Shown here one piece after another: positions 1-5,576 of a stretch of 9,107 nucleotides of DNA. Every line of letters begins with the position of its first letter. The first letter of the stretch is position 1. Source of the DNA: Streptomyces roseochromogenus subsp. oscitans DS 12.976 (GTDB taxonomy: Bacteria; Actinomycetota; Actinomycetes; Streptomycetales; Streptomycetaceae); NCBI RefSeq assembly GCF_000497445.1, contig NZ_CM002285.1, forward strand, positions 846,643 to 855,749. The letters run 5' to 3'. Under the pieces are notes generated by a model. That model saw nothing but the letters and a program-made list of their open reading frames with translations. It had not been told where the DNA came from and made no database searches. The translations under genes were made by a program, and so were the position numbers.

Positions 1-123
1 GCTGTGAGTGCGCCGCTGTGCGTCCGCGGCCGGTTCACCCGGATCAAGGTGAACTCCGACCGGCTGCGGGCCGTACCCGTGTACACGGCAGAAGGTCTGT
101 CGGTACGACTCGTACAGCGGTGA
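1..123 (+). CDS. 3' end of an unrecognised protein (partial)
   Basis: The frame starting at base 1 is open to a TGA at 121-123 and gives 40 residues, ending in LSVRLVQR. About three quarters of its codons end in G or C. The frame at base 3, which is also open here, is much poorer in third-position GC, and the frame at base 2 stops at once. That favours frame 1 as the real 3' end of a gene that begins outside the window. The tail is basic and rich in beta-formers (RFTRIKVNSDRLRAVPVY), but I recognise no family. It lies in the same direction as the glycosyltransferase that starts 93 bp downstream, so the two could share a transcript. Confidence 0.5.
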   Translation, partial: AVSAPLCVRGRFTRIKVNSDRLRAVPVYTAEGLSVRLVQR

Positions 124-125
124 CG

Positions 126-138
126 CCGCCTGCGGCGG
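126..138 (+). terminator. small hairpin just after a stop codon
   Basis: CCGCC-TGC-GGCGG forms a 5-bp stem with a 3-nt loop, two bases after the stop codon of the left-edge gene. There is no U-tract, as is usual for high-GC actinobacteria. The stem is short, so it may be only a weak terminator or a chance structure. Confidence 0.2.
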
Positions 139-215
139 GAGCGGTGCGACAGTAGGGCCATGTCCGGGTCCTCGACCGTTCCCGCCGCCCCTCGGCCGGT
201 GCCACCGCGGGGCGG

Positions 216-2018
216 ATGATGGCGCGCGCACAGCACCTGGTCCTCAGCCGAACGGCTCCCGCCGCAGAGCCGTCCCGCCATGACGCCGGAATGCGCCTGC
301 ACCGCCGGTGGCTGGTGCCACTGCTGGTGGCGTTGCTGCTGGTCCAGATGGCGGCGGTGATGGTGACGACGGCTGTCGAGCAGACTCCGACGATCGACGA
401 GCCGGTGTACGTCGCCACGGCCGGCGACTATCTGCACGACCACCGGATCCGCTACAACCCCGAGCATCCGCCGCTCGGCAAGCTGCTGATCGCAACGGGT
501 GTGGCGGTGGCCGACCCGCACTACGACCCGTCGTACACCGGCACACAGGGGGACGTGGGCCGGCATCTGCTGTACGAGTCGGGCAACGACCCCTGGCGGC
601 TGATGCTCTGGGCACGACTGCCGGTGATCATCCTGACCCTGCTGTTCGGGCTGGTCGCCTTCGCGTTCGCCCGCGAACTGACGGGCACGGCGGGCGGCCT
701 GGTGGCCCTCGCCCTGTACACCTTCTCCCCCGACCTGATCGCCCACGGCTCACTGGCCACCCTGGACGTGCCGGCAGCCGGGTTCGTGCTGACATCGGCC
801 TGGCTGGTGTGGCGCGCACGACGCCGGCCGGTGCCGTATCTGCCGCTGTCCGGAGCGGCGCTGGGCGCGGCCGTGGCCACCAAGATGAGCGCCCTGCCGG
901 CGGTGCCGGTACTGATGGGGCTGGCGGCGGTGTCCGTTGTTGCGGCCGGCCGGCGGGGGGAGGCGCCGCCGACGGACGGCCAGGGCGCGAACTCTGGCCC
1001 GCGAAAGGCCCTGTCCGCTCTTTCGGGCCCGGCCGACAGCCGTCGGCGCAAAGCCCTTGCCCTTCTCTCGGGCGCGACCGGCGGTCGGCGTCAGAAGGTG
1101 CTGGCGGCGGTCGCCGGTGCGGTCGGCGTGGCGATGGTGGCGGTCGCCGTCGTCTGGGCCTCGTATCTGGTCGTCGATCCACGGCTGCGGTTCTCCCCCG
1201 CAGAACCGGTGCCGGCACTGCACGGGCTGCGTGGGCGGCTGGTGGATCTGCTGCCGGTGCCCGAGGCCTACCGGGCGGGTATGCGGATGCAGTTCGGGCT
1301 GGAGGAGTACCCGTGGCAGGGCTATCTGTTCGGCCATCTGTACACCGGTCCGCTCTGGTACTACCTGCCGGCCGCCCTGCTGGTGAAGACGCCGCTCGGG
1401 CTGCTGGCGCTGGGCACGGCCGGTGCCGTGGCGGTCGTGGCGCTGCGGCGGCTGCGGCCCGCCGCGCCGTATCTGCTGCTGCCGCCCGGGGTGCTGCTCG
1501 CGGCGGCCATGACGGGATCGCGGGACTTCGGGACGAGATACGCGCTGTTCGTGCCGATGTTCCTCGCGGTGGCGGCGGCCTGTGTGCCGCGATTCGGCCG
1601 GCGCTGGACGGCCGCCGCGACGGCCGCGCTGGTGCTGTGCACGGCCGTGAGTTCGCTGCGCACGTTCCCGTACTACCTGCCGTATGCCAATGAGGCCTTC
1701 GGCGGTCCCGCGCACACCCATCGGCTGCTGCACGACTCCAACGTGGACTGGGGGCAGGACCTGGGCCGGCTCGCCGACCGGCTCCGGCAGCGGTATCCGC
1801 ACGAACGGGTCTGGCTGGTGTACAAGGGCAGCGGCGTGCCGTCGTACTACGGCATCCACGCCGGCGATCCGCGTACGGTGCCGGCGCGGCAGGTGCACGG
1901 GCTGCTGGCGGTGTCCGACTCCGCGCTCGCGAAGGCGCGCGGACGGCTCGCCGAGCTGATCGGCAGCAGCCGGCCGGCCGGTGACGTGGGCCATTCGATC
2001 AGCCTCTACCTGCGTTGA
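216..2018 (+). CDS. GT39/PMT_2-like integral membrane glycosyltransferase
   Basis: This 600-residue polytopic membrane protein resembles the GT39 (ArnT/protein-O-mannosyltransferase-like) fold. Such enzymes move a sugar from a polyprenyl-phosphate donor to an acceptor on the outer face of the membrane. A first membrane helix (about residues 32-53) is followed by an extracytoplasmic acidic pair in TIDEP (D61, E62), the usual catalytic position. HPPLGK (84-89) and TLDVP (182-186) come next, then many hydrophobic segments and a C-terminal part with PYYLPYANEAFGG and DSNVDWGQDL (507-516), typical of this group. ATG 216 has a G-rich stretch only just upstream. ATG 219 and ATG 291 (MRLHRRWLVPLL, directly before the first helix) are alternatives, and 291 is attractive because the first 25 residues look unstructured. 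Residues 245-305 carry a basic repeated insertion. Donor and acceptor cannot be read from the sequence, and there are no pathway genes beside it. Confidence 0.85.
   Translation: MMARAQHLVLSRTAPAAEPSRHDAGMRLHRRWLVPLLVALLLVQMAAVMVTTAVEQTPTIDEPVYVATAGDYLHDHRIRYNPEHPPLGKLLIATGVAVADPHYDPSYTGTQGDVGRHLLYESGNDPWRLMLWARLPVIILTLLFGLVAFAFARELTGTAGGLVALALYTFSPDLIAHGSLATLDVPAAGFVLTSAWLVWRARRRPVPYLPLSGAALGAAVATKMSALPAVPVLMGLAAVSVVAAGRRGEAPPTDGQGANSGPRKALSALSGPADSRRRKALALLSGATGGRRQKVLAAVAGAVGVAMVAVAVVWASYLVVDPRLRFSPAEPVPALHGLRGRLVDLLPVPEAYRAGMRMQFGLEEYPWQGYLFGHLYTGPLWYYLPAALLVKTPLGLLALGTAGAVAVVALRRLRPAAPYLLLPPGVLLAAAMTGSRDFGTRYALFVPMFLAVAAACVPRFGRRWTAAATAALVLCTAVSSLRTFPYYLPYANEAFGGPAHTHRLLHDSNVDWGQDLGRLADRLRQRYPHERVWLVYKGSGVPSYYGIHAGDPRTVPARQVHGLLAVSDSALAKARGRLAELIGSSRPAGDVGHSISLYLR
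996..1130 (+). repeat. three degenerate 15-residue repeats inside the glycosyltransferase
   Basis: Three tandem units occupy residues 261-275 (GPRKALSALSGPADS), 276-290 (RRRKALALLSGATGG) and 291-305 (RRQKVLAAVAGAVGV). The shared pattern is R-x-K-[AV]-L-[AS]-x-[LV]-[SA]-G. They follow a hydrophilic stretch after a membrane helix and merge into the next helix, so they should lie in a loop between helices. The stretch uses CTT, GCT, CGA and AAA codons more than the rest of the gene, which suggests recent local duplication. Confidence 0.55.
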
Positions 2019-2066
2019 AACCTCCTGCTCAACCCCCTGTTCATGACGGTGGGTGAGCTATGTTGA
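2014..2066. promoter_or_regulatory. cluster of GTTGA/TCAAC half-sites upstream of the rpiR-type gene
   Basis: The gap before the regulator holds GTTGA (2014-2018), GCTCAAC (2027-2033), GGTGAGC (2052-2058, one mismatch from the inverse heptamer) and GTTGA (2062-2066). The heptamer GCTCAAC is identical to the left arm of the inverted repeat ahead of the PL8 lyase (5577-5583). A possible -10 box TATGTT lies at 2059-2064, but no good -35 box sits at the standard distance. GTTGA-N10-TCAAC (2014-2033) also spans the end of the upstream gene and could instead be a weak terminator. An autoregulatory operator is an inference. Confidence 0.35.
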
Positions 2067-2084
2067 ATGCTTGTGGCAGACAAA

Positions 2085-2089
2085 GGAGG
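2085..2089 (+). promoter_or_regulatory. Shine-Dalgarno GGAGG that fixes the GTG start of the regulator
   Basis: AAAGGAGG ends at 2089, 7 nt before GTG 2097. It is an almost full match to the 16S 3' end. The ATG at 2067 in the same frame lies upstream of this site and has no comparable signal, so GTG 2097 is the likely start. Confidence 0.85.
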
Positions 2090-2096
2090 CGGGCCG

Positions 2097-3014
2097 GTGT
2101 CCTCGCCGCAGCAGGCACGAGCACAGGCATCAGCGATCACCTCGGGCAAGGCCGTGCCCGCGGCCGGGGCCGCACCGACCTCCCAGCTCCGGGAACTCTT
2201 CGACGGCCCCCGTCTGTCGCCGGGGCAGCGGCGCATCGCCCAGTATCTGATCGAGCACATCACCGAGGCCGCGTTCCTGTCCATCACCGAGCTGGCCGAC
2301 CGGGTCGGGGTCAGCCAGCCCTCCGTCACCCGCTTCGCCGCCGCCGTCGGCTTCAGCGGCTATCCCGCGCTGCGCGAGAAACTCCAGTCGATCGCGCTGA
2401 GCACCCTGGCCGGCGGGGCGGGCGAGGAGGACAAGGCCAACGAGCTCCAGGCCGCCGTCGACGCCGAGATCGCGAACCTGGAGAACCTGCGGCGCGACTT
2501 CGCCGATCCCGACCAGATCATCCGGGTCGGCCGCGAGCTGTCCCGCTCCACCCCGCTGACCGTGCTGGGCCTGCGCATCTCGGTGTCGCTGGCCGAGTAC
2601 TTCGGCTACGCCGCCCGCCGCATCCACCCCGACGTGCGGCTGGTCACCCGGGGCGGCAGCGTGGCCTACGACGCGCTGCTGCAGTGCCGCGAGGCGGGCG
2701 GCACCTGGGTGCTCGCCTTCGCCATGCCCCGGCACTCCCAGGAGACACTCCAGGCCGTGCGGGTGGCGCGCGGCGCAGGTCTGAAGGTCGCCCTGGTGAC
2801 CGACCTCGCGCTCGGGCCGCTGGCCGACGAGGCCGACATCACCTTCGCCACCGGCACCGGCTCCCGGCTGGTGTTCGACTCCTACGCCGCGCCGGGCGTG
2901 ATGGCCGCCGCGCTGCTGCAGGCCATGACCGACGCCGATCCGGAGCGCACCCAGGCCCGGCTGGAGAAGTACGAGCAGCTGTCCGACCAGCACCAGTTCT
3001 TCCTGAAGGACTGA
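2097..3014 (+). CDS. MurR/RpiR-family transcriptional regulator (HTH + SIS)
   Basis: This is a 305-residue DNA-binding regulator. After a disordered Ala/Gln-rich lead (1-30) comes the RpiR-type helix-turn-helix domain (about 32-105), with LSPGQRRIAQYLIEH, the recognition region SITELADRVGVSQPSVTRF (62-80) and the family signature VGFSGYPALREKL (84-96). A SIS sugar-isomerase domain fills about 140-280, starting at VLGLRISVSLAEYFG and including the conserved SVAYDALL and VALVTDLALGPLADEAD segments. SIS domains in this family bind phosphorylated sugars or related metabolites and control DNA binding. No catalytic isomerase partner is adjacent. Length is normal for the family. The GTG start is set by a strong Shine-Dalgarno sequence. 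The nearest carbohydrate gene is the secreted PL8 lyase about 2.6 kb downstream, whose upstream region shares a heptamer with this gene's own. Control of that lyase is plausible but not shown. Confidence 0.9.
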   Translation: MSSPQQARAQASAITSGKAVPAAGAAPTSQLRELFDGPRLSPGQRRIAQYLIEHITEAAFLSITELADRVGVSQPSVTRFAAAVGFSGYPALREKLQSIALSTLAGGAGEEDKANELQAAVDAEIANLENLRRDFADPDQIIRVGRELSRSTPLTVLGLRISVSLAEYFGYAARRIHPDVRLVTRGGSVAYDALLQCREAGGTWVLAFAMPRHSQETLQAVRVARGAGLKVALVTDLALGPLADEADITFATGTGSRLVFDSYAAPGVMAAALLQAMTDADPERTQARLEKYEQLSDQHQFFLKD

Positions 3015-3024
3015 ATCCGGCCAG

Positions 3025-3048
3025 CCGGTTCGCGCGCCCGCGCGCCGG
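3025..3048 (+). terminator. GC-rich hairpin after the rpiR-type gene
   Basis: An inner stem CGCGC-gccc-GCGCG (3031-3044) is flanked by CCGG on each side (3025-3028 and 3045-3048), with two unpaired T on the left. It starts 11 bp after the stop codon. There is no U-tract, which is common for Streptomyces terminators. Confidence 0.4.
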
Positions 3049-3104
3049 GTGCGGTGAAGATCTTGCGGTCTCCCATGCCGTGGACAGGGATCATCCACGA
3101 CAAA

Positions 3105-3160
3105 TCACGCATGAATGTTTTCATACGTCTTGCAAACGGGACGGCATATATAAATACTGC
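3105..3160. promoter_or_regulatory. AT-rich island with a palindrome: possible promoter/operator
   Basis: This stretch stands out as AT-rich in a GC-rich window. It contains the palindrome ATGAA-tgtt-TTCAT (3111-3124), then TTGCAA (3130-3135) and TATATAAATAC (3147-3157). TTGCAA could be a -35 box, but no -10 hexamer sits at an ideal 16-18 nt, so I do not assign a start site. The position, 95 bp after the regulator gene and over 300 bp before the next credible start, suggests a promoter for a long leader or a small RNA. TGAA-N4-TTCA dyads are also the kind of site a regulator could use. Confidence 0.35.
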
Positions 3161-3385
3161 TCACGGATCGCGCCCGGCCCACTCCGGGCACGTTCCGCAC
3201 CTGCGGACTCACCGCTAACACACCGCCCCGAGAAAGCCGACGGACCGCCCATGCGTACGCAAGTCTCCACGCAGCGCCGGTGCGCGATGCCCGGGGCTCC
3301 CGCACGGACACCTCCAGCCGCCGTCCCCTACCCACGTCGGCGCCCGGGGTGTGCCGGGGCGCATCGTCTGCGCGACGCGCCCGGA
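3161..3385. other. gene-poor stretch, no supported gene
   Basis: Between the AT-rich island and the strong hairpin I find no coding region I trust. An ATG at 3251 opens a 51-codon frame that ends with TAG inside the loop of the downstream hairpin. Its product is almost all Arg, Pro and Ala, its GC pattern is not typical of a gene, and the nearest AGAAAG is 14 nt away. With the flanking elements, the stretch could be a transcribed leader or a non-coding RNA. Confidence 0.3.
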
Positions 3386-3417
3386 GCGGCCCCGGCCATC
3401 CCCTAGGCCGGGGCCGC
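3386..3417 (+). terminator. perfect 12-bp-stem GC hairpin
   Basis: Arms 3386-3397 (GCGGCCCCGGCC) and 3406-3417 (GGCCGGGGCCGC) are perfect complements around the 8-nt loop ATCCCCTA. No U-tract follows. It is the strongest hairpin I can see in the window and ends about 50 bp before the start of the 124-residue gene. It could terminate transcripts from the AT-rich island, act as an attenuator for the downstream gene, or stabilise the end of a small RNA. Either strand would form it. Confidence 0.55.
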
Positions 3418-3468
3418 CCCGAACTCGTCGGACCACCCTCACGACGCCGCACACCGGAAGCGATGACC

Positions 3469-3843
3469 ATGCCCCTGACCAGCACCCGTATCAGCCCCGA
3501 CTGGCCCTGCCAGGTCAAGACGCCGGGCTCTTACGACTGGGAGCGCTCGGCGGCCAAGTGGCTGCGCGAGCTGATCCCGGCGCGTTACGCCAGCTATCCG
3601 GCCCTCATCCGCCACCCCGTGCTGCTCGCCCGGCATGCGCAGCTGCAGGTCCAGCAGGAGGTGCGGGTGGCCCGGACCGCGCTGCAGACCGCGCGGGCCG
3701 AGCTGCCGATGCTCGGGCTGCCCGAGTCGGTCATCGAGCACACGATCAAGCTGTACGCCGCCGAGGTCATGCAGCTGCAGCACATCGCCCGCAGCGTCCG
3801 CGCGGTCAGCGAGGCTCTGGCGGGACGCGGCAGCGGCCGCTGA
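3469..3843 (+). CDS. small helical protein of unknown function
   Basis: This 124-residue soluble protein has no signal peptide or membrane segment. I do not recognise a named domain. The N-terminal part is aromatic (SPDWPCQVKTPGSYDWERSA), followed by KWLRELIPARYASYPAL. From about residue 48 onward it is likely a long helix pair, with heptad-like spacing in HAQLQVQQEVRVARTALQ and in the helix around YAAEVMQLQHIARSVRAV. It ends in a short Gly/Arg tail. Codon use is normal for the window, so it is a genuine gene. I prefer ATG 3469, which has GGAAG 8 nt upstream. ATG 3463 (two residues longer) is only 2 nt from that site. A strong hairpin sits just upstream. It converges with the minus-strand run, with a hairpin between. 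I offer no function. Confidence 0.75.
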   Translation: MPLTSTRISPDWPCQVKTPGSYDWERSAAKWLRELIPARYASYPALIRHPVLLARHAQLQVQQEVRVARTALQTARAELPMLGLPESVIEHTIKLYAAEVMQLQHIARSVRAVSEALAGRGSGR

Positions 3844-3856
3844 CCGGCGGGGTCAC

Positions 3857-3873
3857 CTTCGCGGCACGCGAGG
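3857..3873. terminator. bidirectional hairpin between convergent genes
   Basis: C-T-T-CGCG pairs with CGCG-A-G-G around a GCA loop (7 bp with one G-T wobble). The hairpin lies in the 40-bp gap between the stop of the 124-residue gene (3843) and that of the minus-strand microprotein (3884). A second small stem, TGACC-ggcgg-GGTCA (3841-3855), overlaps the stop codon of the + strand gene. The position suggests that one structure serves both directions. Confidence 0.45.
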
Positions 3874-3883
3874 TGGAGCCCGG

Positions 3884-3985
3884 TCAGTCGTCGTCGCGGT
3901 GTCGCCAGTACCAGCACACGCCCGCGACCAGGGCCAGCAGGAACACGGCGGGCACGAGCAGGCCCGGGATGCGGGAGCCGGTCAT
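3884..3985 (-). CDS. 33-residue single-pass membrane microprotein
   Basis: The reverse strand encodes a 33-residue peptide. It has a short polar start (MTGSRIPG), a hydrophobic core of about 17 residues (LLVPAVFLLALVAGVCW), then a charged end YWRHRDDD. This reads as one membrane helix with the basic/acidic tail probably on the cytoplasmic side. AGAAAG (3994-3999) lies 8 nt before ATG and matches the extreme 3' end of 16S rRNA. The same kind of site precedes the PL8 gene. A longer start (ATG 19 codons further upstream) adds a polar segment but has a poorer ribosome binding site. It lies 130 bp downstream of the flavin-reductase-like gene, in the same direction. Function is unknown. Because it is so short, it could be chance, although the clean hydrophobic-then-charged layout argues against that. 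Confidence 0.5.
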   Translation of the reverse strand: MTGSRIPGLLVPAVFLLALVAGVCWYWRHRDDD

Positions 3986-4115
3986 CGGCCTGGCTTTCTG
4001 TGGTGCGGCGGAGCACGCGGCCGTCGGCCGCGGGTTGCCCATGGTGGGACCCGGCCACCCCTCTTATCCATGGCTTTTCCGATCCCTTGCCCGGTGTTCG
4101 AATCCGGTCAGTCCG

Positions 4116-4700
4116 TCAGTTCACGGGGTGCCCGGCGTCGATGGTGGCCGCGTCGGACAGCCGCAGCAGCGGTCCGCCCCGCCCCTCGCCCCAGCGCACC
4201 GGTTCGAGGACGTAGCCGACGTGATCGCCACCGTCGGCGCGCTCGATGACGGTCCCGACGAACCAGGCCGCCGCGTCCCGCAGCACCACCGCGCCGCCGT
4301 ACTCCTCCCTCCAGTCCACGCGTGCGAACTTGTCGGTCTCGTCGCCCGTCTCGCCGCCGAAGAGTTCCGCGAGGTCCCGCTGGTCCAGGGTGAGCAGATG
4401 GACGGCGAGGTGCTGCGCGGCCCGGGCGACGCGGTAGGTGCGGTTGACCTTGGACAGCCAGACGGCGAACCGGGGCGGGCGGATGGAGCACTGCGAGGCG
4501 AAGCCGACCAGACACCCGGCCCGCTCACCGTCGGCGGCGGCCGTGACGACACACATGTCGGGGTTCAGCCGGTCGAAGAAGAAGCCGTCCAGGCCGGCCT
4601 CCGTACCGGGTTCCGCCGTGGCCTCCGGCCCGGATCCCGCACCGCTCGCCGCACCGTCCACGCCCGCCCTGTCCGCCTCATCGTCCGCGTCGCCCCTCAT
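4116..4700 (-). CDS. flavin-reductase-like (FMN-binding split-barrel) protein
   Basis: This 194-residue cytoplasmic protein begins with about 36 acidic, Ala/Gly-rich residues that look disordered. A flavin reductase-like split-barrel domain follows (about 37-185). Supporting segments are FFDRLNPDMCVVTAA, AGCLVGFASQCSIRPP (61-76), FAVWLSKVNRTYRVA and the GDH motif in DGGDHVGYVLEPV (156-168). That motif is involved in NAD(P)H/flavin binding in related reductases. Such proteins reduce free FMN or FAD for a partner monooxygenase, or simply bind flavin. No monooxygenase partner is in view, so the role is open. ATG 4700 is favoured by GGGAG (4708-4712) 7 nt upstream. The frame stays open further upstream but would run into the next gene. 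It follows the peptidoglycan-binding gene by 100 bp in the same direction, and the two may be cotranscribed. Confidence 0.8.
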   Translation of the reverse strand: MRGDADDEADRAGVDGAASGAGSGPEATAEPGTEAGLDGFFFDRLNPDMCVVTAAADGERAGCLVGFASQCSIRPPRFAVWLSKVNRTYRVARAAQHLAVHLLTLDQRDLAELFGGETGDETDKFARVDWREEYGGAVVLRDAAAWFVGTVIERADGGDHVGYVLEPVRWGEGRGGPLLRLSDAATIDAGHPVN

Positions 4701-4745
4701 GGCACGGCTCCCGTCCGCCGCTCCGATCCGGCCCCGACTCGCAGT

Positions 4746-4779
4746 GGGAGGCCCGGGGGTGCGGCATGCTCCGCCTCCC
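4746..4779 (-). terminator. inverted repeat between the peptidoglycan-binding and flavin-reductase-like genes
   Basis: GGGAGGC (4746-4752) and GCCTCCC (4773-4779) are perfect complements around a 20-nt GC-rich loop, in the 100-bp gap between two minus-strand genes. Further pairing is possible inside the loop. It may partly terminate the upstream transcript. There is no U-tract, and the long loop makes this uncertain. Confidence 0.3.
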
Positions 4780-4800
4780 CGGGGGTTCCCCGTGTGCCGG

Positions 4801-5439
4801 TCATGAATCGTCGCCGGAGCCGGTCCGTGACTCCAGTGCGCGGCGGGTGTCGTTGCCGTACACGCCGGTCTCGTCGCCGCTGACGCCGTACCAGAGCTGG
4901 AACCGGGCCACGGCCGCGGTGAGGTTCGCGTCGTAGGTGCCGCTGGTCGAGCCGTCGCGGTAGACGTCCGGGACACGCAGCAGGCGTTGCTGCAGTTCGG
5001 TGACCTCGGGGCCGGTGTCGCCCTGGCGGAGCGTGCCGGGGCCGTCGGGATCGGTGGCGGACGTGGGCGCGAGTGACGTGGTGGGGGCGGGGGCCGGGGT
5101 GGTGGCGGGCGGTGCGGTGGTCGCCGGCCGGTGCGCAGGCGGGGTCGCGGTGGCTTCCTGGCGGCCGGTGAGCAGCAGGGCGGAGCCGAAACCGAGGAGC
5201 GCGGCGGCTGTCACGAGCCCGACGACGGCCGCCCGGCGTGGGCGGAACGTGGTGGGTGCCGGCGGTACGGGTGGCAGTTCCCGTGTCTCCGCCTCGTCGG
5301 TGGGCGTCGTCCGCGCCGGGCCGGTCTCCATCTCGCGCATCAGCTCCGCGAGGGCGTCGAAACGGCGGGGCCGCAGCACCCGGACAGGTTCCAGGACCGG
5401 TCCGGAGCGCGGCCGTTCGGGATCGGGCGGTGTCGGCAC
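4801..5439 (-). CDS. single-pass membrane protein with C-terminal peptidoglycan-binding domain
   Basis: The 212-residue protein has four parts. There is a cytoplasmic Pro/Arg-rich N-terminus with a short helix (FDALAELMREMETG, 27-40), one membrane helix at about 70-91 after FRPRR, and an extracytoplasmic Ala/Thr/Pro linker (about 95-130). Last comes a PG_binding_1-type domain (about 136-203) containing LRQGDTGPEVTELQQRLL, YDANLTAAVARFQLWYGV and a closing YGNDTRRALES. These domains bind peptidoglycan without cutting it. No catalytic domain is present, so the protein probably anchors or senses the wall. GTG 5439 is chosen because GGAAGGAG (5446-5453) lies 6 nt upstream. Longer versions would extend through the hairpin and promoter region. 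It is divergent from the PL8 lyase across 195 bp, and a hairpin touches its ribosome binding site. Confidence 0.85.
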   Translation of the reverse strand: MPTPPDPERPRSGPVLEPVRVLRPRRFDALAELMREMETGPARTTPTDEAETRELPPVPPAPTTFRPRRAAVVGLVTAAALLGFGSALLLTGRQEATATPPAHRPATTAPPATTPAPAPTTSLAPTSATDPDGPGTLRQGDTGPEVTELQQRLLRVPDVYRDGSTSGTYDANLTAAVARFQLWYGVSGDETGVYGNDTRRALESRTGSGDDS

Positions 5440-5453
5440 CTGGCTCTCCTTCC

Positions 5454-5471
5454 GTCCCGTGAGGACGGGAC
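5454..5471 (-). promoter_or_regulatory. leader hairpin directly abutting the ribosome binding site
   Basis: On the minus-strand transcript, GTCCCGT-CCTC-ACGGGAC forms a perfect 7-bp stem with a 4-nt loop. Its last base is immediately followed by the GGAAGGAG Shine-Dalgarno sequence (5446-5453). So close a stem could hinder ribosome access or protect the 5' end of the message. Confidence 0.45.
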
Positions 5472-5576
5472 TTCCGAGCTCCCCGTGCTGAGATACGGCC
5501 CACACGGCAACCCCGTTCAGGACGCACGCCCCGACCGCCGAACGGCCCCGGACCACGCCTCCAAAACGATGAAAAT

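Noticed and set aside
750..1994. Long antisense frame under the glycosyltransferase
   Set aside because: The composition is typical of a reverse-strand shadow (Arg/His/Gln/Pro-rich), with no ribosome binding site or recognisable domain.
2130..3098. Antisense frame under the regulator gene
   Set aside because: It is a shadow frame. The + strand shows clear HTH and SIS domains and a strong start.
2060..3406. 448-codon + strand frame overlapping the regulator in another phase
   Set aside because: Its product is low-complexity Arg/Ala/Gly. It overlaps a well-supported gene and has no start signal.
3251..3406. 51-codon frame starting MRTQVSTQRRC as a leader peptide gene
   Set aside because: The ribosome binding site is badly spaced and the composition is Arg/Pro/Ala-rich. 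I keep it only as a side remark in the leader finding.
4090..4108. GTTCGAATCC resembling a tRNA T-loop (possible tRNA or att site)
   Set aside because: The flanking bases do not form a T-stem, and no acceptor, D or anticodon arms can be built around it.
3351..4883. 510-codon + strand frame crossing several minus-strand genes
   Set aside because: It runs antisense to the flavin-reductase-like gene and through intergenic hairpins, with no coherent domain.
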